Below, one piece after another: positions 1 to 6,533 of a stretch of 9,529 nt of DNA (position 1 is its first letter; each line of letters opens with the position of its first letter). The DNA lies in the NCBI GenBank assembly GCA_021793875.1, contig JAJYRX010000043.1, positions 1 through 9,529 of the forward strand, given 5' to 3'. Origin of the DNA: Pseudomonadota bacterium (GTDB lineage Bacteria > Pseudomonadota > Gammaproteobacteria > Burkholderiales > Burkholderiaceae_B). The notes under the pieces are model-generated. The model made no database searches. It worked only from the letters and a program-made list of their open reading frames with translations, and had not been told where the DNA came from. Both the position numbers and the translations under genes were made by a program.

Positions 1-921
1 CTAGCCGAGTACAAGCGTATCAGTAACACCGCCATAGCAGATGCAATGGCCGACCCTCAGGCACTGGCATCACGCAAACTTGCGCGGCACGCAAACAACT
101 GGCCTGAAAATGATATTAGGTATGTACCTGATTTTGAAGAGTCCAAAGACCACATAAATGCGCTAACCCGCGAGCAGCTACTAGCTTTTCATGATGAATT
201 TTATGGAATAGCCAATGTAACGTTTAGTGCGGTGGGGGATTTCGACGCTAAGCAAGTTAAACAGGCTATAACCGAGGGCTTTCAGAACTGGAAATCTAGC
301 CCTGGATACGAGCGAGTTAGCAGTCCGTATCACGAGGTAGAGCCCAAGATGTTTAATATTGAAACGCCAGGTAAGGCCAATGCGTTTTATATGGCAAGCA
401 TGCCGCTAGAAATACAAGATACTAGTGATGATTTCGCTGCATTATATATGGCTGACTACCTTTTAGGTCGCTCAGAAACTTCTCGACTTTGGAATCGAGT
501 GAGAACCCAGGAAGGATTATCTTACAACGTCAGAAGCAGTTTAGACTTGTCTTCATACGAACCAAACGGTAGCTGGACTATATATGCCATATTTGCTCCA
601 GAAAATCGTGAAAGGCTGGAAACAGCAATTAACGAAGAAATAGATAAGGTTTTAGAAGAAGGTTTTAGTGAAGACGAGGTACAGCAAGGAGTTAAAGCTT
701 TACTGAACTACCGCAGGCTAGCTAGGTCCAGAGATTCAGTGCTTGCTAGCACATGGCTGCATTACCTTAACACTGAGCGCTCTTTTGAATGGTCTGAAGA
801 AATTGACGAACGGTTGCAAGAGCTTAGCGCCGATGATGTAAACAATGCTTTACGTAAAGTATTTGACCCCGCAAGGTTAAGCATATCCATTGCGGGGGAC
901 TTCAAAGAAAAGGCTAACTAA
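1..921 (+). CDS. M16 family zinc metallopeptidase (insulinase/PqqL-like), C-terminal part, 5' truncated by window edge
   Basis: The frame is open from base 1 through the ATG at 46, which is therefore an internal Met, and ends at TAA 919-921. About 306 codons are visible. The protein resembles the C-terminal half of bacterial M16 peptidases. It contains a segment of the M16 C-type domain with the family pattern LWNRVRTQEGLSYNVRS (around residues 164-180 of the visible part), in which the Arg and Tyr of the RxxxGLxY pattern normally help bind substrate. It ends with the usual AGDF beta strand. The catalytic HxxEH zinc motif belongs to the N-terminal half and is not in the window, so activity cannot be judged. 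Members are usually periplasmic or membrane-associated proteases, but no signal peptide can be checked here. The gene converges with dnaJ and overlaps its last 8 bp, so no separate intergenic terminator is possible between them. Family assignment is confident; the specific substrate is unknown. Confidence 0.87.
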   Translation, partial: LAEYKRISNTAIADAMADPQALASRKLARHANNWPENDIRYVPDFEESKDHINALTREQLLAFHDEFYGIANVTFSAVGDFDAKQVKQAITEGFQNWKSSPGYERVSSPYHEVEPKMFNIETPGKANAFYMASMPLEIQDTSDDFAALYMADYLLGRSETSRLWNRVRTQEGLSYNVRSSLDLSSYEPNGSWTIYAIFAPENRERLETAINEEIDKVLEEGFSEDEVQQGVKALLNYRRLARSRDSVLASTWLHYLNTERSFEWSEEIDERLQELSADDVNNALRKVFDPARLSISIAGDFKEKAN

Positions 922-2044
922 AAAAGCTTTTAACCCTGTCTTTCCACGACTTGGTAATGGGGGAATGCTTATCGCCCCCTTTATCAAGTGAGCTTTCAAA
1001 TTGACGGAGTAGATCTTTCTGTTCGTCTGTAAGGCGTACTGGTGTTTCCAGTGATACATGACAATAAAGGTCACCTGGATAGCTAGAGCGAACCCCTTTT
1101 ATACCTTTGCCTCGTAAACGGAAAACCTTACCCGTTTGTGTTCCCTCAGGAATGCTTATGCTGGCACGTCCCATGAGTGTAGGGACTTCAACCTCACCCC
1201 CAAGGGCTGCAGTGGTAAAGGGGATGGTTATCTCACAGCGTAGATCTTCGCCTTCACGCACAAAAATGCCATGTGGTTTAATTCGGATTTCGACATATAA
1301 GTCACCCGGGGGGCCACCATTAATACCGGGCTCACCGTCTCCAGCTGAGCGTATACGCATACCATCGTCTATACCTGCTGGTATAGAGACTTGTAACGTT
1401 TTGCTTTTGCGTATGCGACCTACGCCGTCGCACTTGCGACAAGGGTCTTTGATTTCTTGACCAGACCCACGACATGTTGGACAGGTTTGCTGCACACTGA
1501 AAAAACCTTGCTGCATGCGCACTGCACCATGCCCTTTACAGGTGGTACATGTGACGGGACTAGAGCCAGGGGCTGCACCAGAACCAGAACATGTTTCACA
1601 GTTTTCCCAGTTTGGAACACGAATTTCGGTATCGTAACCGCTAGCCGCCTGTTCAAGACTAATTTCTAATGTGTATTTAAGGTCACTACCACGATATACC
1701 TGTGGGCCACCACGACCGCGGGATGAGCCCATGTCACCAAAAATATCGCCAAAGATATCACCAAACACGTCAGCAAAACCGGCTCCACCCATGCCACCAG
1801 CACCTGCGGCAGCACTTGGGTCTACACCAGCATGGCCAAACCGGTCGTATGCAGCCCGCTTATCGTCATCAGACAATACTTCGTATGCTTCTTTGGCTTC
1901 TTTAAACTTTTCTTCGGCCTCGGCGCTGTCTGGGTTGCGGTCCGGGTGGTATTTCATTGCCATACGACGATACGCCTTGCGTAAATCGTCTTTTGAGGCG
2001 TTTTTTTCAACCCCCAGAATTTCGTAGTAATCTCGTTTAGACAT
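914..2044 (-). CDS. dnaJ: Chaperone protein DnaJ (Hsp40)
   Basis: DnaJ is the cytosolic co-chaperone that delivers unfolded clients to DnaK and stimulates its ATPase. The domain order is complete. A J domain carries HPD at residues 33-35. A Gly/Phe-rich linker follows (about 75-115), with three tandem FGD units at 94-104. Four CxxCxGxG zinc-finger repeats have cysteine pairs at about 149/152, 166/169, 188/191 and 202/205. The C-terminal client-binding beta domains follow. I chose the ATG at 2044 (MSKRDYYEIL) because family members begin here and it gives 376 residues, the same length as E. coli DnaJ. An upstream TTG at 2053 would add three residues but has no support. No strong Shine-Dalgarno is seen. 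It lies 73 bp downstream of dnaK and is probably cotranscribed with it through a stem-loop at 2066-2098. Its stop codon overlaps the convergent M16 gene. Confidence 0.98.
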   Translation of the reverse strand: MSKRDYYEILGVEKNASKDDLRKAYRRMAMKYHPDRNPDSAEAEEKFKEAKEAYEVLSDDDKRAAYDRFGHAGVDPSAAAGAGGMGGAGFADVFGDIFGDIFGDMGSSRGRGGPQVYRGSDLKYTLEISLEQAASGYDTEIRVPNWENCETCSGSGAAPGSSPVTCTTCKGHGAVRMQQGFFSVQQTCPTCRGSGQEIKDPCRKCDGVGRIRKSKTLQVSIPAGIDDGMRIRSAGDGEPGINGGPPGDLYVEIRIKPHGIFVREGEDLRCEITIPFTTAALGGEVEVPTLMGRASISIPEGTQTGKVFRLRGKGIKGVRSSYPGDLYCHVSLETPVRLTDEQKDLLRQFESSLDKGGDKHSPITKSWKDRVKSFFS

Positions 2045-2065
2045 GGTTACCAATTAAACAATAAT

Positions 2066-2098
2066 GCCCGACCCCGTTGCTGAGTACGGAAATCGGGC
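2066..2098 (-). terminator. Stem-loop in the dnaK-dnaJ gap, possible leaky terminator or processing hairpin
   Basis: Read on the minus strand, GCCCGA pairs with TCGGGC (6 bp). Inside it CCGT pairs with ACGG (4 bp), separated by a small TTT/GG internal loop that could form two G-U pairs, with an 8-nt apical loop. Downstream comes ATTATTGTTT, which is only mildly U-rich, so this is at best a weak intrinsic terminator. Its place between dnaK and dnaJ fits partial termination or RNA processing that would leave less dnaJ than dnaK message. The structure is seen in the sequence; the function is inference. Confidence 0.4.
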
Positions 2099-2117
2099 CA
2101 GAAAAAAGTTGAAGCTA

Positions 2118-4046
2118 TTACTTATCGTCGTCTTTTACTTCTTTAAACTCAGCATCTACAACGTTTTCATCTTCAGGCTTTTGTTCGCCGCCTTCTGCCC
2201 CTTGAGCAGCCTCTGCCTGAGCCTGCATATCGGCATACATTTTCTCACCAAGCTTTTGAGCTGCATTGGTCAAAGCCTCAGACTTTGCTTCAAGAGTTTC
2301 TTTGTCACCATCTTTAAGTGCTTCTTCAAGCTCTTTGATAGCTTCTTCTATGCCCTTTTTCTCGGCTTCTTCAAGCTTGTCGCCATACTCTTCAAGCGAC
2401 TTGCGAGTGGAGTGTACAAGTGCGTCGGCCTGGTTTCTGGCATGAGCAAGCTCAGCTACACGCTTATCTTCCTCGGCATTAGCCTCAGCGTCTTTAACCA
2501 TGCGTTCTACTTCTTCCTCACTAAGGCCTGAACTAGCCTTAATTGTGATTTTGTTTTCCTTGCCCGTGCCTTTGTCTTTTGCCGAAACATGCAAAATACC
2601 ATTGGCATCGATATCGAAGGTAACCTCAATTTGAGGTACGCCACGTGCTGCTGGCGGTATACCTTCTAGGTTGAACTCGCCCAGAGCCTTGTTACCGGAT
2701 GCAATTTCACGCTCGCCCTGGAAAACCTTAATTGTTACTGCAGGTTGGTTATCTTCTGCCGTAGAAAACACCTGTGAGTACCTGGTAGGTATTGTGGTGT
2801 TTTTGTGTATCATTTTGGTCATTACACCACCAAGGGTTTCTATACCCAATGATAGAGGTGTAACGTCTAACAAAAGAACATCCTGTCTGTCGCCTGAAAG
2901 CACGGACCCCTGTATGGCCGCACCGGCAGCAACTGCTTCGTCGGGGTTAATATCTTTACGTGGTTCGGTACCAAAGAAGTCTTTAACTTTCTCTTGCACC
3001 TTGGGCATGCGTGACATACCACCAACCAGAATTACGTCGTCTATGTCGGATACCTTGATGCCTGCATCTTTAATAGCAGTACGACATGGCACAAGACTAC
3101 GCTCGATAAGCTCTTCGACCAAAGCCTCTAGCTTGGCACGAGTAATTTTCAGGTTAAGGTGCTTAGGACCTGATGCGTCTGCTGTTATATAAGGCAGGTT
3201 AATTTCGGTCTGTTGGGTTGAGGAAAGCTCAATTTTGGCTTTTTCAGCTGCCTCTCGCAAACGCTGTAAGGCCAGCACATCTTTAGAAAGGTCACTGCCG
3301 CTTTCTTTGCGGAACTCGTCAATTATGTACTCTATTAGGCGTTGGTCGAAATCTTCACCACCTAAGAAAGTATCACCATTGGTGGATAAAACCTCGAACT
3401 GCTTTTCGCCGTCTATATCAGCTATTTCAATGATAGATACGTCAAAGGTACCGCCGCCCAAGTCATACACTGCAATTTTACGGTCACCTTTGTCTGTTTT
3501 ATCGAGACCAAACGCAAGAGCTGCTGCGGTTGGCTCGTTGATTATGCGCTTAACCTCTAAACCAGCGATACGACCGGCGTCTTTGGTTGCTTGACGCTGA
3601 CTATCGTTAAAATAGGCTGGTACGGTGATTACAGCCTCTGTTACCTCTTCACCAAGGTAATCTTCGGCCGTTTTTTTCATTTTACGCAGAACTTCAGCCG
3701 ATACCTGTGGCGGTGCAAGCTGCTTATCTTGTGCTTCTACCCAAGCGTCGCCATTTTCTGCCTTAATAATTTTATAAGACATGAGGTCTATGTCTTGTTG
3801 CACCGCCTTTTCTTCAAAGCGACGCCCAATAAGACGCTTTACCGCAGTTAGAGTATTTTGAGGGTTTGTGACGGCCTGACGTTTTGCGGGCGCACCAACC
3901 AGTATTTCGCCATCGGGCATATAAGCAACCACGGAAGGCGTGGTGCGTGTACCCTCTGCATTTTCTATGATTTTGGGTTTACCACCATCAAGAACAGCTA
4001 CACAGCTGTTAGTAGTTCCCAAGTCTATTCCAATTATTTTTCCCAT
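2118..4046 (-). CDS. dnaK: Chaperone protein DnaK (Hsp70)
   Basis: DnaK is the ATP-dependent cytosolic Hsp70 that binds exposed hydrophobic peptide stretches, working with DnaJ and GrpE. In the sigma-32 systems studied, this chaperone team also feeds back on sigma-32 stability. The protein has 642 residues, close to the 638 of E. coli. Nucleotide-binding-domain landmarks are IDLGTTNS at 7-14, K70, E171, the DLGGGTFDVS phosphate-2 loop at 195-204 (including the equivalent of the T199 autophosphorylation site) and VILVGGMSRMPKVQ at 338-351. The interdomain linker DVLLLD is at 389-394. A substrate-binding domain and an acidic C-terminus ending EVKDDDK follow. The ATG at 4046 gives the standard MGKIIGIDLG start. 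It lies 87 bp downstream of grpE, and that gap contains a strong sigma-32 promoter match at 4093-4121, so dnaK can be transcribed apart from grpE. The ribosome binding site is weak (AGAG about 9 nt upstream). Confidence 0.99.
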   Translation of the reverse strand: MGKIIGIDLGTTNSCVAVLDGGKPKIIENAEGTRTTPSVVAYMPDGEILVGAPAKRQAVTNPQNTLTAVKRLIGRRFEEKAVQQDIDLMSYKIIKAENGDAWVEAQDKQLAPPQVSAEVLRKMKKTAEDYLGEEVTEAVITVPAYFNDSQRQATKDAGRIAGLEVKRIINEPTAAALAFGLDKTDKGDRKIAVYDLGGGTFDVSIIEIADIDGEKQFEVLSTNGDTFLGGEDFDQRLIEYIIDEFRKESGSDLSKDVLALQRLREAAEKAKIELSSTQQTEINLPYITADASGPKHLNLKITRAKLEALVEELIERSLVPCRTAIKDAGIKVSDIDDVILVGGMSRMPKVQEKVKDFFGTEPRKDINPDEAVAAGAAIQGSVLSGDRQDVLLLDVTPLSLGIETLGGVMTKMIHKNTTIPTRYSQVFSTAEDNQPAVTIKVFQGEREIASGNKALGEFNLEGIPPAARGVPQIEVTFDIDANGILHVSAKDKGTGKENKITIKASSGLSEEEVERMVKDAEANAEEDKRVAELAHARNQADALVHSTRKSLEEYGDKLEEAEKKGIEEAIKELEEALKDGDKETLEAKSEALTNAAQKLGEKMYADMQAQAEAAQGAEGGEQKPEDENVVDAEFKEVKDDDK

Positions 4047-4092
4047 GATGTTTAACTCTGAAAAAATTTAGATGCAAGTTGTGTATGTTGTT

Positions 4093-4121
4093 TAAATGGG
4101 GTCGGTGCAGATATTTTCAAG
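4093..4121 (-). promoter_or_regulatory. Sigma-32 (RpoH) heat-shock promoter upstream of dnaK
   Basis: On the minus strand, CTTGAA (complement of 4116-4121) is followed by a 14-nt spacer and CCCCATTTA (complement of 4093-4101). This matches the known sigma-32 consensus CTTGAA-N13-15-CCCCATnT at every core position, and the end of the spacer plus -10 (CGACCCCATTTA) resembles E. coli dnaK P1 as I recall it. The predicted start point near 4086 gives a leader of about 40 nt before the dnaK ATG at 4046. The promoter lies wholly in the grpE-dnaK gap. Confidence 0.85.
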
Positions 4122-4133
4122 CCCCGCCTATAT

Positions 4134-4727
4134 CTATTGACCAGAAGACACCATAACTAGCGCAGGACGCAGCACCCTGTCGGAAATTGTGTACCCTTTC
4201 TGTAGCAGTTGTGCCACTGTTCCCTGTGGTTGCTCTGAAGGCACCTGAGAAATTGCCTGATGCACATGTGGGTCAAAGCTATCACCAGGCTGTGGTGCTA
4301 CGGCTTTCAAAGAGTTTCGCTCGAAAGCAGATAGTAGCTGTTTCAAGGTGGTTTCAACACCTTCTTGCCAGGATTGTGCACTTTGATCTGGCTGATCGAG
4401 AGCCGCTTCAAGGCTGTCTATTACTGGCACCAGGCTTTCTGCAAAAGACTCTATGCCAAACTTCCTTGCCTTGGATACCTCTTCTTGCGAGCGTCTGCGT
4501 ATGTTTTCAACCTCGGCACGAGCACGTAATAACTCATCATGATAGTGAGCAATTTTTTCTTCGGCCTCGGCCTGCTGCTTAAACCAGTCTGCAGGTGGCT
4601 GCTCGGCTGACTCAGCCTCTAAGTTTTCGGTTTTACCCTCTGTTATTTCTGGCTGTTCCTGGTTAGCATCAGTCTGGGGCATTTGTGTTTTTTTGGTATC
4701 AGAGTCTGCTGATTTGCTACCTGACAT
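4134..4727 (-). CDS. grpE: Nucleotide exchange factor GrpE
   Basis: GrpE dimers release ADP from DnaK and so reset the chaperone cycle; GrpE is also regarded as a thermosensor in E. coli. The protein has 197 residues, the same length as E. coli GrpE. Residues 1-45 are polar, acidic and low in complexity, as is usual for the disordered N-terminus. Residues about 50-95 form a charged helix typical of the long dimer coiled coil, including ARAEVENIRRRS. The C-terminal beta-wing contains FDPHVHQAIS (151-160) and DRVLRPALV (183-191), both family hallmarks. The start at 4727 is preceded by a good Shine-Dalgarno, GGAG (complement of 4733-4736), with 5-nt spacing. It is first in the chaperone cluster grpE-dnaK-dnaJ and has its own sigma-32 promoter match at 4763-4792. 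The upstream neighbour, a carbonic-anhydrase-like gene, is separated by a strong palindrome. Confidence 0.97.
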   Translation of the reverse strand: MSGSKSADSDTKKTQMPQTDANQEQPEITEGKTENLEAESAEQPPADWFKQQAEAEEKIAHYHDELLRARAEVENIRRRSQEEVSKARKFGIESFAESLVPVIDSLEAALDQPDQSAQSWQEGVETTLKQLLSAFERNSLKAVAPQPGDSFDPHVHQAISQVPSEQPQGTVAQLLQKGYTISDRVLRPALVMVSSGQ

Positions 4728-4762
4728 ATGATCTCCACGTTAAATAGAATAAGCCTTAAAGC

Positions 4763-4788
4763 AAATTGGGGGCACATGCCCCCAATTT
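4763..4788. repeat. Perfect 11-bp inverted repeat between the carbonic-anhydrase-like gene and grpE; candidate terminator or operator
   Basis: AAATTGGGGGC (4763-4773) and GCCCCCAATTT (4778-4788) are exact inverse complements separated by four bases. As RNA from either strand this is a very stable hairpin with a tetraloop. On the minus strand it lies 23 bp after the carbonic-anhydrase-like stop codon and is followed by TGCTTTAAGG, only a poor U tract, so intrinsic termination is possible but not certain. It coincides with the spacer and -10 of the grpE sigma-32 promoter, so it could equally act as DNA, for example as a dimer binding site. It is not a CIRCE element, whose arms are TTAGCACTC and GAGTGCTAA. 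Confidence 0.8.
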
Positions 4789-4792
4789 CAAG
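4763..4792 (-). promoter_or_regulatory. Sigma-32 (RpoH) heat-shock promoter upstream of grpE
   Basis: On the minus strand, CTTGAA (complement of 4787-4792) is followed by a 15-nt spacer and CCCCAATTT (complement of 4763-4771). The -35 is perfect. The -10 differs from CCCCATTT by one inserted or changed A. The 15-nt spacing equals that of the E. coli groE promoter as I recall it. The predicted start near 4757 gives a leader of about 29 nt containing the GGAG ribosome site. The spacer and -10 form an 11-bp inverted repeat, described separately. Confidence 0.72.
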
Positions 4793-4811
4793 AGTTACCA
4801 CTTGAATATTT

Positions 4812-5372
4812 TTAAAACTCGTTTTGAATTCGCCTGTAAGCTTGTGCCAGATTGATATTTGTATGAATAACTGACTCTGAGAACTCACGCGCAGATGTTG
4901 GTACTGTACGTAATGAGTTTAGATCGGTAGCGCCGGTTACCACGGTAGCTGATGGCAGATAAAAGCCTTCAGGGATATCGTGACCATCTACTACACAGTT
5001 ATGTCGTACTACTGCATTATCGGCAACGGTACAGTTAAAAAGAACACTGTTAAAACCTATGAACACATGACTACCAACAACGCAAGGGCCATGCACAATG
5101 GATCGATGAGCTATTGATGTGTGCTCGCCTATGGTAACTGATGCACCATCTTTGGAGTGTATAACCACACCATCTTGTATATTTGAATTGGCACCAATAG
5201 TGATTGGTTCCATATGACCATCTTCATCTACTTCGTCGGCACGTATAACAGCATATGGCCCTATGAAGACATGTGCATCTACACGTATAAGACCACACAG
5301 TATTGCTGTTGGATCTACAAAAGCAGTTTCATGGACGACGGGGTAGTCGCCGCGAGGGTTTCTTCTAAGCAT
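4812..5372 (-). CDS. Gamma-class carbonic anhydrase-like protein (left-handed beta-helix, hexapeptide repeats)
   Basis: This 186-residue protein is built of hexapeptide repeats ([LIV]-G-x4 type) through about residues 15-145, for example FIGPYAVI, TIGANSNI, TIGEHTSI and VVGSHVFIGFNSVL, with a short C-terminal helical tail. It belongs to the gamma carbonic anhydrase/YrdA/PaaY-like group of homotrimeric enzymes that bind metal between subunits. The three expected zinc-ligand histidines appear to be His72, His89 and His94, with the characteristic five-residue separation of the last two. The Arg44/Asp46 pair and Gln66 match residues conserved in methanogen Cam. Activity is therefore plausible, but many relatives have no demonstrated CO2 hydration and some act on other substrates. 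It lies 73 bp after hemH on the same strand and is separated from grpE by the 4763-4788 palindrome. The ATG at 5372 (MLRRNPRGDYP) lacks a strong Shine-Dalgarno. Confidence 0.85.
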   Translation of the reverse strand: MLRRNPRGDYPVVHETAFVDPTAILCGLIRVDAHVFIGPYAVIRADEVDEDGHMEPITIGANSNIQDGVVIHSKDGASVTIGEHTSIAHRSIVHGPCVVGSHVFIGFNSVLFNCTVADNAVVRHNCVVDGHDIPEGFYLPSATVVTGATDLNSLRTVPTSAREFSESVIHTNINLAQAYRRIQNEF

Positions 5373-5401
5373 AATATTCGCTTTATTTCATTTGTAAAGT
5401 A

Positions 5402-5407
5402 TTTATA
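5402..5407 (-). promoter_or_regulatory. Possible -10 element upstream of the carbonic-anhydrase-like gene
   Basis: The 73-bp hemH/carbonic-anhydrase gap is AT-rich and holds TATAAA on the minus strand about 30 bp before the start codon. No convincing TTGACA-like -35 is found at 16-18 bp. The gene may have its own weak promoter or may simply be read through from hemH, since no terminator hairpin is seen in the gap. Confidence 0.28.
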
Positions 5408-5445
5408 GTGTATTGCAACAACCACACAAAAGAAAAGCAAATAAA

Positions 5446-6507
5446 CTAATACCAACCACCTAAGTTTCGTTTAGCAATATCGGTAAGTGCATCTAGCCAA
5501 TTGGCATCGTTATTTAAACATGGAATATAGTTCAATTCTTCACCACCGTCTTCAAGAAAAGCATCGTGACATTCTATTTGAATTTCCTCTAATGTTTCTA
5601 GGCAATCGGCTAAAAAACCCGGACACATGACATCTACGCGCTTAACACCTTTTTTAGCCCAATCTCTTAGCGTAGGCTCAGTGTATGGCTGAACCCACTC
5701 TTGAGCCCCAAACCTACTTTGAAAAGACGCTTTTACTCTGTGTCCTTCAGCACCCAAAGCTTCTTTAAGCCGCATAGTAGTGTCCATGCAATCACGATAA
5801 TATGGATCACCTAGCTCTATAACCTGACGTGGCAAGCCATGGTAGCTAAGCAGCAGGTAATCGGGCATACCTTTTTCCTGCCAAAACTGTTTAACTTTGT
5901 TTGCCATGCAGTTTATGTATCCTTTATCGTCGGCATACCTTTTAATGAATCGCATTTCAGGCTGATTACGGCGACGTGCAGCATACCGGTTTACTGTGTC
6001 TATAGCTGTTGCCGTGGTGCTGGCTGCATACTGCGGGTACAACGGCAACACCAGAATACGTTCACAGCCTTTTTGCTGTAGCTTATCCATAGCGCTTTGT
6101 ATTGATGGGTTACCGTAACGCATCCCTAACTCACAATGCACATCCAACCCTTGTTTGCGCAAACGTTCTTCAACACCTTTTGCCTGATCTTGGCTATACA
6201 CCAGTAATGGGGAGCCCTCTTCAAACCAAATTTGGCTATATTTTTCAGCCAATTTCTTTGGTCTGAACGGTAATACAAACCCTCGCAGAATTAACTGCCA
6301 AACTATTTGTGGCATTTCAATTACACGAGTGTCAGACAAAAACTCTCGCAAATAGGTTTTTATGGACGAGGGCGTAGGTTTATCGGGGGTGCCTAAGTTA
6401 ATAAGCAATATGCCTATGCTTCGATAGTCACGTATAGGCGGATCAAAATCGAAAGCATGCGGATCGGTGGGTTCCGGCAGATAGCGCGTTTTTGCTGACT
6501 TAAACAT
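5446..6507 (-). CDS. hemH: Ferrochelatase (protoporphyrin ferro-lyase)
   Basis: HemH inserts Fe2+ into protoporphyrin IX, the last step of protoheme synthesis, in the cytosol or at the inner face of the membrane. The 353-residue protein shows the family landmarks in order: ILLINLGTPDKPTP (33-46), YLREFLSD (52-59), EEGSPLL (96-102), LPLYPQYAASTTAT (154-167), the signature SYHGLP with catalytic His223 (221-226), FQSRFGAQEWVQPYTEPTL (262-280), and CPGFLADCLETLEEI with the conserved Glu304 (295-309). About 28 residues precede the conserved core, a longer N-terminus than in E. coli, but no later in-frame Met is available. It starts only 26 bp after the hrcA stop, so the two are probably cotranscribed. 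No clear Shine-Dalgarno is visible. It ends in TAG. Confidence 0.97.
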   Translation of the reverse strand: MFKSAKTRYLPEPTDPHAFDFDPPIRDYRSIGILLINLGTPDKPTPSSIKTYLREFLSDTRVIEMPQIVWQLILRGFVLPFRPKKLAEKYSQIWFEEGSPLLVYSQDQAKGVEERLRKQGLDVHCELGMRYGNPSIQSAMDKLQQKGCERILVLPLYPQYAASTTATAIDTVNRYAARRRNQPEMRFIKRYADDKGYINCMANKVKQFWQEKGMPDYLLLSYHGLPRQVIELGDPYYRDCMDTTMRLKEALGAEGHRVKASFQSRFGAQEWVQPYTEPTLRDWAKKGVKRVDVMCPGFLADCLETLEEIQIECHDAFLEDGGEELNYIPCLNNDANWLDALTDIAKRNLGGWY

Positions 6508-6533
6508 TAAAAATTAGGGCCATTTTTGGGCGG

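Noticed and set aside
737..751. GTGCT-TGCT-AGCAC inverted repeat within the M16 gene, which recalls CIRCE arms
   Set aside because: The arms are in the opposite order from CIRCE (AGCAC...GTGCT), the spacer is too short, and it lies deep in coding sequence.
922..931. AAAAGCTTTT palindrome at the M16/dnaJ junction as a bidirectional terminator
   Set aside because: The stem is only five A-T-rich pairs with no loop and would not be stable as an RNA hairpin.
1734..1768. Short near-repeats (atatcaccaaa type) in the minus-strand dnaJ gene
   Set aside because: They encode the tandem FGD-I units of the Gly/Phe region, which are common in DnaJ; not an independent repeat element.
2051..2053. TTG as an upstream start of dnaJ
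   Set aside because: The ATG nine bases later gives the standard DnaJ N-terminus and length; there is no Shine-Dalgarno that favours the TTG.
2045..2117. Possible third sigma-32 promoter before dnaJ (CTTCAA then CCCGAT on the minus strand)
   Set aside because: Both elements have mismatches in core positions and the spacer is only 11 nt, too short for sigma-32.
2064..2531. Long plus-strand open frame opposite the dnaK 3' end (and other frames opposite dnaK, dnaJ and hemH)
   Set aside because: They lie antisense to highly conserved genes, show no recognisable domains, and reflect the codon bias of the real genes.
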